Shown: positions 56,839-64,000 of the stretch, one piece after another
How the letters are laid out: each line of letters starts with the position of its first letter
How positions within the stretch are numbered: the stretch's first letter is position 1
DNA from: Isoetes taiwanensis
Lineage: Eukaryota > Streptophyta > Lycopodiopsida > Isoetales > Isoetaceae
Assembly: GCA_021234155.1 (NCBI GenBank)
Contig: JAJEKV010000037.1
Location: 930,001-994,000, forward strand
Reading direction: 5' to 3'
Length of the DNA: 64,000 bases
Translations under genes and position numbers: made by a program
Notes under the pieces: generated by a model
The model's database searches: none
What the model saw: only the letters and a program-made list of their open reading frames with translations
Told to the model about the DNA's origin: nothing

Positions 56839-57918
56839 TTAATTCGTTTCTTGGGAGGAAGCACAAAGGTCCTGCTTCTTCTGGGGCTCAGCAGCTGGGA
56901 GCCTAATTTTTATCTTATGAATGTCTTGCATCTGAGGCTCAGCAGGTGGAATCCTTATCTTTATCTTATAACTGGTTCTCTTCTCAACAGAATTCGAATT
57001 GTGTTTGATGATCCAGGGATGGGATAAAATCTGCTGCAGTGTAATTCTGTCCTCTGCTTTGGGCTTCAACATGGCCAAAACTAAATCCTTTGCTTCCTCA
57101 CAAACTACATCATCAGGCCAGTCTAAGTAAGAAGCAGCCAAATCCACTCCATCAAGGAGTTTTTGGTAAATCCCCCACACGTTTAAAAGCGGAAAAACAG
57201 GAAGGCCAGTAAGAGATTCATACAAAATGAGACCGAGATCCCAGATATCAATCTCAGTGGAGTAGCTTTTGCGAACAACCTCGGGAGCAAAGTAGATTGG
57301 AGTTCCGACAATCTCTGTAAAACTAGGAGCGGAATCTGAGAAACAAGCGGAAAGCCCAAAATCTGCGATTCTGACATCATAGGGAGCTGCAGGCGAGGCG
57401 AGGAGAATGTTTGCAGGCTTGAGATCTCTGTGGATGACACCATGGTCGTGCATGTGCAGTACAGTGCGTGCGAGATTTGCGATAAGAAGGGCGGCTTGGT
57501 TGGGGGGCAGTTTGCCGTTAATTTGGATGAAACGATCCAAGCTGAAGTGACAGAGCTCCATGATGAGATGGCAATAATCTCCTTGGTCTTCCATGATTAC
57601 GTCTTCCAGATGAACAACACCAGGGCAGCCCGATAACTTACGCAGGATTTGCTCCTCCAGCCTGGCTTCTGAGCTTTTGGAGAACGTTTTGCAGGCCACC
57701 TTCTTCTTGCTCCTCCTATTCCTACACACATACACCGTTGCCTGCGAACCTTTGCCGATCTTGCCCATCACCTCGTACTCCTCCATCAGCTTAGGATATG
57801 CTGCCATCTCCTTCTCCACCGAATTCCTGTATCTCGCCATCTCCGTCTTGACCCAGTCCTCCTCCTGATCGATAAATGCCCTTTCTTGTATTGTATTGCG
57901 TAAAAAATGCCATCTCAT
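56839..57918 (-). CDS. Ser/Thr protein kinase, CDPK-like without EF hands
   Basis: A 359-codon uninterrupted minus-strand gene. Gly-rich loop GKGSQATVYVC (55-65), catalytic Lys in VACK (K77), HRDLKPAN (163-170), DFG (186-188), GTPIYFAPEV (205-214), DIWDLG (224-229) and the final Arg in EDRITLQQILSHPWI: all key residues are present, so it should be active. Sequence style (HPWI end, GxPVF loop) puts it near the plant CDPK/PEPC-kinase-related group, but there are no EF hands and the C-terminus ends soon after the kinase domain. The tail carries a doubled phrase, YKIKIRIPPAEPQ and HKIKIRLPAAEPQ. The N-terminal 45 residues have no known domain; a later Met (residue 27, MARYRNSVEKE) could be the true start. 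No intron is seen. Likely function is protein phosphorylation in signalling; substrate unknown. Confidence 0.88.
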   Translation of the reverse strand: MRWHFLRNTIQERAFIDQEEDWVKTEMARYRNSVEKEMAAYPKLMEEYEVMGKIGKGSQATVYVCRNRRSKKKVACKTFSKSSEARLEEQILRKLSGCPGVVHLEDVIMEDQGDYCHLIMELCHFSLDRFIQINGKLPPNQAALLIANLARTVLHMHDHGVIHRDLKPANILLASPAAPYDVRIADFGLSACFSDSAPSFTEIVGTPIYFAPEVVRKSYSTEIDIWDLGLILYESLTGLPVFPLLNVWGIYQKLLDGVDLAASYLDWPDDVVCEEAKDLVLAMLKPKAEDRITLQQILSHPWIIKHNSNSVEKRTSYKIKIRIPPAEPQMQDIHKIKIRLPAAEPQKKQDLCASSQETN

Positions 57919-57959
57919 TACCTTTTAGAAAAATCTCATGAACCTTCTCCTCGTGGCTT

Positions 57960-58430
57960 CATCTTGGCCTCCCATTTTTAGGAATATCCTATCATCAAAG
58001 ATCATGGACCGTAGGATATAAACCTACATCCAAAATAGCATGCCTACCAAAGTACACACAAAGCATAAACCAATTGTATCACGATATATGTAAACCAAGA
58101 AAGGCCTTCTCCAATTCCAAAGACCAAGAAATTCATTATTCACCTTATTCCTGTCAAGACTAGAAGATGCAACAAAGCTTATGAATACATAGCTATTGCT
58201 GCAGTTGCTGCCTCTTGTCCAGTTAGGACTGCCAAGATTTATAGAAGAAATTCTCGCTGCCATACTTTCTTGTAGCAAAGAAGTACTAAAAGGTAACAGA
58301 CTTCTTCTAGAAATATGGCAGAGAAAGATGTGGGCTTAGATTGAAAAGAAGGTCTGCATAATTTGATCTTTTTTCTATGTTTCAACACTCAAGGAGGTCT
58401 GGTAAGGCTTTTTTCGTCTCTGCTCATGTA
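57960..58430. other. Upstream flank of the kinase gene
   Basis: No gene supported. It holds the presumed kinase promoter (minus strand) and the left end of the CYP74 fragment block. A short minus-strand frame at 58024-58278 has no domain. Confidence 0.4.
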
Positions 58431-58439
58431 TAAAAGTTC

Positions 58440-58897
58440 TGCAAGGCCAGATTTGCAGCGGCAGCTTAGGAAAGAAATCAACATGGCTGCTATGCAAAAC
58501 ATGCCTCTGCTTAATTATACAGTTTATGAAGTTCAAAATTGCTCATTTTGTTCCATTCCAGCGTGGCAGAGCCAGGTCTAATATTACTATCAATTCCCAT
58601 ACTGCATCGTTCAAGGTTAAAAAGGGTGAACTTCTTGCTGGGTTTCAGCCATTTGCTACCAGAGACACTCTGATTTTTGAGAGGTTAGTTCAGTTTATTC
58701 CTGATAGATTCTTGGGTGATGAAAGATCTAAAAAATTGAAACTTTTGTTGTGGTCTAATGGCTCTGAGACTTCATCTCCTAGTGTTGATGACAAGCAGTG
58801 TGCTGGAAAAGAACTTGCCAAACTCAGAATGAGATGGCTTGTAGTAGTTCTAGATGCAAAGTTGGTTGGTGATGGCCTTATTATTTCCAAATTATGA
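58440..58897 (+). pseudogene. CYP74-type cytochrome P450, C-terminal fragment (copy 2)
   Basis: Plus strand. It begins DLQRQLRKEINMAAMQNMPL and LNYTVYEV; two bases are then missing relative to copy 1, shifting the frame just before VPFQRGRARSN. The next frame is open for 123 codons: SHTASFKVKKGELLAGFQPF, FATRDTLIFERLVQFIPDRF, LLWSNGSETSSPSV and DDKQCAGKE. The heme-ligating Cys in the KQCAGKE loop is kept, unlike copy 1. After it the sequence (LAKLRMRWLVVVLDAKLVGD) is only loosely CYP74-like and ends in a stop at 58895. The N-terminal two thirds of the enzyme are absent, so it is a pseudogene fragment. Confidence 0.85.
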
Positions 58898-58971
58898 GAA
58901 ACGGCCATGTTATTTGACCAAGTTAAAAGCATTATGGTCCCAGGATTAACCTACTTCCAAGACCAGCCCAG

Positions 58972-59046
58972 CTATCTGATATGCCTCTGATATGCTATCT
59001 GATATGCCTCTGATATGCTATCTGATATGCTAAGTATCTGATATGC
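58972..59046. repeat. 24-bp tandem repeat (CTATCTGATATGCCTCTGAT)
   Basis: About three units of CTATCTGATATG with CCTCTGATATG between them, just behind the CYP74 fragment and before the second cysteine-rich gene. Confidence 0.8.
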
Positions 59047-59178
59047 CAGCAATGGTTATACTATTTTCTTGTATCCAATGGTTTAAGTTTACAAAGGTTG
59101 CACGTGGAAAATGAACGTGGCATAAATGGGAAGGCGGTGGTTTGGTCAACAGCAATCCCTAAAGACCAAAAATGGATG

Positions 59179-59185
59179 TATAAAT
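59179..59185 (+). promoter_or_regulatory. TATA box of cysteine-rich gene, copy 2
   Basis: TATAAAT 46 bp before the ATG at 59225, which predicts a short leader. Copy 1 lacks this sequence because the duplication does not extend so far left. Confidence 0.5.
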
Positions 59186-59224
59186 TAAACCTGAGAGACA
59201 ATCTCATATCATCAGCTTTGAAAG

Positions 59225-59575
59225 ATGGCGCGAGTTTTGGCGGTGGCCACTGTATCTGTATTTCTCTTGATCGTCAAAATGGCAGCACAAAATGATGGAG
59301 CTCAATCTCCGGCTCCTTCGATGGATTTCGCCAATCAGCCTCTTTCTCCCTCACCATCTGCATCTGCACCAGAATCACAAGAATCCCGTTTGCCAGATTA
59401 TACAGAGAGGGCCAGTAGAAGAAGAATGTGTTGTTACCGTTGGGGCCCCTGTGGCGTCTGGCCTCAAGCTGCTGCTTCTGCTTATGAATACGGCAGAGTA
59501 TGCTGCTGGAATTGGGGCCCCTGCTATCCTAATTGCTACTTCTGGCGAGGTCGCCAGATTTGTGGAAATGTATAA
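59225..59575 (+). CDS. Secreted cysteine-rich, proline-rich small protein, copy 2
   Basis: 116 codons. The N-terminus MARVLAVATVSVFLLIVKMA is a classic signal peptide, probably cut near MAAQ/NDGA. The mature part has an Ala/Ser/Pro stretch (NQPLSPSPSASAPES) like arabinogalactan-type glycopeptides, then YTERASRRRMCCYRWGPCGV and CCWNWGPCYPNCYFWRGRQI with CGNV. Eight Cys in two modules (CC-x5-C and CC-x5-C-x3-C-x8-C) and a dibasic SRRR before them that could be a processing site. TATA box at 59179 and AATAAA at 59650. No family recognised; a secreted disulphide-stabilised peptide acting outside the cell (signal or defence) is an inference. Cys are conserved in both copies while the linker varies. 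Confidence 0.68.
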   Translation: MARVLAVATVSVFLLIVKMAAQNDGAQSPAPSMDFANQPLSPSPSASAPESQESRLPDYTERASRRRMCCYRWGPCGVWPQAAASAYEYGRVCCWNWGPCYPNCYFWRGRQICGNV

Positions 59576-60295
59576 CACATCCGTTGGATTTGTCTGTACA
59601 TAAAATCCCCCGATAAGTTGCTCTTCTTTGATATTTTGGGTTGCTCTGTAAATAAACTTAAGTAATCAGTTGCAGTACTAGATTTGCTGTTTCGTCTACA
59701 TTCTATGCATATGTTAAGTTTGTTTACAAGCATGGCGCTAGGTTATCCTTGTTACTTTTCTTTGCGAATTACAACCACGTATGTCAAGCATAGTTTATTT
59801 TCGCAATATACACATACAAAATGCGTTTTGAAGGAAGGAATTGCACCATTTTAGAAACCTGAGAAACCGAATAAGCAATCTCCATTGTCTTGGTACTTTT
59901 GAGGTGCATATAGTCCTCTCTCTAGTACCTTGCTCCAAGATCGTTACACTATTGTGAGGTTGATGTTAGAAAGCATAATCAAATTCCCAGGGCATGTCTA
60001 AATCTCATAGTCAATCCATCCCTCTCTCAGTATCTTGCTCCAAGATTCCTACACGTTAAGCTAAGTTGTTGGCCTAGCTCTCTCTGACGTTAAATCCTCT
60101 TCTTCTTCTTCTGTTTGCTATAGGGGGTTGCCCTTGGTGGCCACTGGTAAGCACCCATCAAGCAAATATGGAAAGCCATCCAAAACAGCTTACCCTAACA
60201 ATGTGAGTTGGGGAGTGCGCCACATCACATTATGTCAACAATATCGTCACATTATGTCAACAATATTTCATAAGTTACCCTAATAATATGATAGC
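59275..60295. repeat. Segmental duplication, copy 2 of the cysteine-rich gene block
   Basis: Partner of 53651-54640. Similarity starts at GTCAAAATGG just inside the signal-peptide coding part and ends around the ACATCACATTA/GTCAACAATAT words near 60270. Small indels distinguish the copies. Confidence 0.85.
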
Positions 60296-60920
60296 TGGGT
60301 TGTCGACAAATTTTCACCCCTTTTTTTTAAAGGACGTCACACTATATTAATCACTCTAAAAAAGACACGATACAAGTGGATAAATCGACCCAACTGAGCA
60401 AAGCCATGTCTAAGCGTAATAACATAATGCAATAAAAATTACTTTTCTTCTCACACTGTTTTTTCTATGTATAAACTATGTGCATGCACGGTAGGGGGGT
60501 TTTTGGATCCATTTTCGTACATATACGGTCGGTAGAGGGCCTTTTTTCTGGAATTTTTTGCACTAGAATTTTTAGTCGCAAAGGGTCAAAATTTGCTTTT
60601 AAAAATCCATATACATGGGGGTTTTTCGCCACCCCATGCACGCAGACAATATATCCCCCTTTTTATATGCATGAATCCCCTTTGCTCACAACAAAATAAT
60701 ACACATATATCTTCAATACATATAAATTTAACGAGGCGAAATTTCCACATCCATAGGCTCACTAAGAGCTAGTGCACTTGTCTTTTGGTGTCTGAATGCC
60801 ATCGGATCATATAGAGGAACATCTACTGTAACAATCCCTCTATCTGTCCTTCTGCCCCTATCGATGGCCGAGATTGTCCCAATGTCCCTTCGCCTCTATT
60901 GACGACCAGGGAATAAATTA
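60296..60920. other. Noncoding stretch
   Basis: No gene supported. T-run rich; phrases with TTTTTGGATCC and GGGGTTTTTCGCC occur, but no element is recognised. Confidence 0.4.
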
Positions 60921-60924
60921 CTAA

Positions 60925-61500
60925 TCGCATATTTCTTATTAGCTAAAATGACTTTAGCTAAACTTGCTCGATTTTAATCCCAAAACTTTCTGTGGTTTAG
61001 CTAAACTCTACACATTTTTCCTCTCATACTTTATAGCGTTTAGCTAAACTAACCTAAACATCATCCCAAAAATTTCTATGGTGTGGCCAAAGAAAATATT
61101 AAGTCAAATCACTATACTTCATTTCAATTGTTTCCACTTATCTTAGTCATTTTCTTTGTGAAAACATCCTAAAATAATGCTAATTAGCAAAGTCTAGGAC
61201 CCAAATTAATTCATAATGTTAGAAACTAAACTATTAATCATATATTTCTTAAAGACTAGAATGATGTTAGCTAAACTAGCCTGAAGTTCATTCTAAAAGT
61301 TTCTATGGTTTAGCTAAACAATACCAAATTTCACTCTCTTACTTTCTAGCGTTTGGCTAAAGAGCTCCAAGGTTGGCACAGTCCCGAAAAAAGTTAAGCT
61401 AAAATTATTATTTTTTTCCCAATTTTTTCCATTTACTTTAGCCAATTTTTTTTGAAAATATGCTAAAAAATCGCCAAATAGCTAAGTTTAGCCCTTAAAT
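60925..61500. repeat. Diverged tandem duplication of about 306 bp, TTTAGCTAAAC-rich
   Basis: Two related units (about 60930-61200 and 61236-61500), each with CATATTTCTTA, TTTCTATGGTTTAGCTAAAC or close variants and TACTTTCTAGCGTTTGGCTA. The palindromic-type word TTTAGCTAAA recurs at least six times. Confidence 0.6.
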
Positions 61501-64000
61501 TATTCCATGTTGACGACCCAGATTTGTTCGTCTGTCCCTACGTCCCTACGGATGATCCAGATTTGGCCACGTGGTGTAGAGGAAGGGACGCGTCGTTTCA
61601 TTAGTGCTTGATCTTTCAGAAATGGATAAGAATTGATTCAGCAAAAAAGTATTTGCAGGGGCTATGTCCAAAACATTATTTGCAGGGGCTATGTCTCCAT
61701 GTTTCTATTCAGTTATTTCCAAAGAAATTTTAGAGGTAAATCCAGCTATGGCTTCTGCAACAGGACGTCTGGAATCAGCCAAATCTGTATGGCTATTGCA
61801 ACAAATATTCATTAGAAGGCTTTTTTAAGTTTGTCACTCTGTGCTTCTATCTATTGGATCCTTCTTATGTTGTGTTCTCTATCTATGGTTTTGCAATAGA
61901 AAGGCATGCTATCGCATAATGATCATCACTCTGTAATTGTGTTTGATTAGGTTTTGCATCAAGCCTGGTTCTCTACCTTTATTGACATATTATATTTCAA
62001 ATTCTTAGATTATGGTTGGGTGGATTATGATTATGTGCAGGAAGAATCCAGTAGACAATATTGTTACATTAGATTGCCTTTTGCTTGGAGGAGATATGCA
62101 TTGTGCTATCGTTTAGAATTTCTCAAAAAATTTCAGCACAAAAAGTTGTAGGTGTTGAGGCTTATGAGTATTCAGAACAGAGGTTAGGCTAGATGCAAAA
62201 GATTTTGATTGATCCGAGAGTCTCAAGATGATGGCCTCAATAGCAATTTGCGACGAATTTGGTGCTTCATTTTTCTTTGTATATTTTGAAACGTTTGCCA
62301 AGACACTAGATTTTTTATCTTCCATGGGCAGGACATATAGATTGTGGTTAACAAGGGTGTAGCCCAAAATATCTGGAGCTTCAGTCTAAGAAAATGTTGT
62401 CTTCATCCAAGGTACTATACTTGGTACCAGATTTCAAGTTCTATTCAAATTTAGTTAATCTGTTTACTATAGGATCTAATACTGTTTGCATCCAATCCTG
62501 AAGTTTAAGCCCTATGCTTTGGTGAAGAAAATGGGAAGAAAAACATTGCACGTACGAGATATGGTCTTCATTGCAAATTGCAAAGAATTCCGCAGAAAAA
62601 TGGCTTTGAATACTGCCGATCCTGTTGTAGTACTTTGCAGAATGCAAAATAGTCAAGGTTCTTTCTAGAACATAAGGCTTTTAAGGTATGTTAAGCAGGC
62701 GTACATTATCTTTGGCTTTCTCCAGTATCACAGGGGAGACGCATATTAGATGCTTACTGAGAGGAAATGAAAACATAAAGTATGCCTAGCATTTAGACTT
62801 CAACATTACTTTGTAGTCATCATTATTCACACATAATATAAGAAATAAATTCGTTCCACGTACAAGCACATGGATTGCTCTAGTGAAACGTGCCACACTG
62901 GCCTTTTCATCTCATCTCAATGAAGGGTGCCATTTGAAACACGTCATTTTAGTGCAAGGACATCAGTCTCATTACGAAATATATTAAAGCTTTTCAGTTA
63001 ACTGCAGAGCAGGCTAAACACAAGACTATTTTTCACTCTAATCCATAGCTACATGTAGGGATTTTCTAATAGGGGCCAAAAATCACAGTTATTCTGGAAG
63101 TTTCCACTTCAATATTTTTTAAGCATATTACATCAACAAACATAAATGACAACCAAATTCATTAATTATCACCATAAACAATTCTTGAACTTTACCAATA
63201 ACAAACCTCACACAACAATACAAATGTAATCACAATTCTCACATGCACCACTACACATACAAGAAATTTATTGCGGCGGCCAAGGCCGTCACGAGCATTT
63301 CTTTTGACTAAACCGGATACAAAAGACACTCCATGTAAAAGATACTTGTACAATATCAAAACGTAATGTACAAACTAACTGTAGACATCGATAACTAGCA
63401 TCATTTAGGATATGATTATAGTTCAGACAATGCGATGCATACTCAAGACATTGGAAGTATAGCAATAGGCAGGGAATAAACATGGATGCAAGATAAGTCC
63501 AGGCTTGCTTATGAGGGAGAATCTGTAGGGGTTAGTATAGTTTCTAGAATGATCGAAGAGAATTCAGATCGAAGTCAGTGGTGGGAGATATGTAAAAAGT
63601 GATATTGGATGCGACATTGATGGCCGACATCACCATTTATAGTTGCAATATTTTCCTGTCCATTATTGAGCTTGACAGTGCAAGAAACAATAAAGCATGA
63701 CATGTAGAATGAAACCTTTGAGCAAAGCATAATTTCTAGATAAGTTGAGATGGAACATGGTAGCAAAAGGATCTGCCAAATCATCAAGGCAAAGGGATCA
63801 AACCTTTCCAGTAGAATAGGCGAGAAGATTGGAAGCCGTCGGATTTTGTGAAGGCAAGAAGGGCCCAATTCTAGATTTGAGTTCATTTCTTTGTCTTACA
63901 ATAAAAAGGATGAACACCTCTACAAAGGGAAGGATCTGAGCAGATAAAGCCTGAGCAAGGATCACTTGGCACAAATCCGGCTTACAAATCGACTTTGAAG
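61501..64000. other. Mostly noncoding, possible ancient coding traces
   Basis: No gene supported. A 28-bp phrase (TATTTGCAGGGGCTATGTC) is doubled at 61650-61702. Near 62130-62230 the plus strand reads VVGVEAYEYSEQRLG, a stop, then MQKILIDPRVSR, and at 62486-62668 FKPYALVKKMGRKTLHVRD and VFIANCKEFRRKMALNTADP, which look like old protein exons, but I cannot name the family. The minus-strand frame at 63575-63886 has no domain. Confidence 0.35.

Noticed and set aside
63575-63886. 103-codon minus-strand frame
   Set aside because: No recognisable motif; its length is within chance for this composition.
1-64000. Plastid or mitochondrial DNA insertion, rRNA or tRNA genes
   Set aside because: No organelle gene or rRNA sequence was recognised by eye; a tRNA scan could not be run, so tRNAs are not excluded.

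Overview
The window reads as nuclear DNA of a land plant with a large, transposon-rich genome. The support is: GT-AG introns with T-rich interiors, a decayed gamma-tubulin gene tail that keeps plant-like exon borders, two fragments of a CYP74 (allene oxide synthase/hydroperoxide lyase class) gene, a plant-type protein kinase, plant L1-type LINE and Ty3/gypsy debris, and an AT-rich background. A non-flowering vascular plant (fern, lycophyte or conifer) is my guess from the mix of element types; the sequence does not prove it.

Layout. 1-8.4 kb: two ends of a minus-strand BED/hAT-type transposase-like gene, its core replaced by about 6.5 kb of strongly pyrimidine-skewed DNA. 9.7-16 kb: repeats and poly(T) tracts. 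16.8-18.9 kb: minus-strand gypsy gag remnant with one good and one ruined zinc knuckle. 20.6-25.4 kb: minus-strand L1-type LINE with poly(A) tail, endonuclease and a post-RT region but no reverse transcriptase, and a 355-bp tandem duplication. 27.1-27.4 kb: piece of a different non-LTR reverse transcriptase. 27.8-34.1 kb: plus-strand gypsy element (RT, RNase H, integrase) with an extra coiled-coil ORF behind integrase. 34.2-35.5 kb: CYP74 3' fragment joined directly to a gamma-tubulin 3' fragment. 38.8-41.8 kb: minus-strand remnant of a transposon-type gene with DUF8039-like and DUF7869-like regions.

42.4-53.6 kb is the most unusual part: two tandem copies of a small unknown gene (A1/A2); a compact three-exon DUF8039-like minigene on the minus strand (B); diverging from it across about 360 bp, a four-exon decayed gene whose pieces resemble a ParB/DGQH domain and an adenine/cytosine-N methyltransferase (C); then a decayed HAD/FCP1-type phosphatase (D) and a 65-codon ORF. 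Introns and flanks of A1/A2 and C carry about 15 copies of a 20-bp GC palindrome, and the last intron of C carries six copies of an unrelated hairpin whose stem shows a compensatory change. Neither family is seen in exons or elsewhere in the window.

53.6-60.3 kb: two copies of a cysteine-rich, proline-rich small protein gene in a duplicated block of about 1 kb (the second with a signal peptide and TATA box), flanking an apparently intact minus-strand protein kinase gene and a second CYP74 fragment. 60.3-64 kb: mostly noncoding repeats. The best candidates for working genes are the kinase, the second cysteine-rich gene, A1 and B; most other coding matter is broken.
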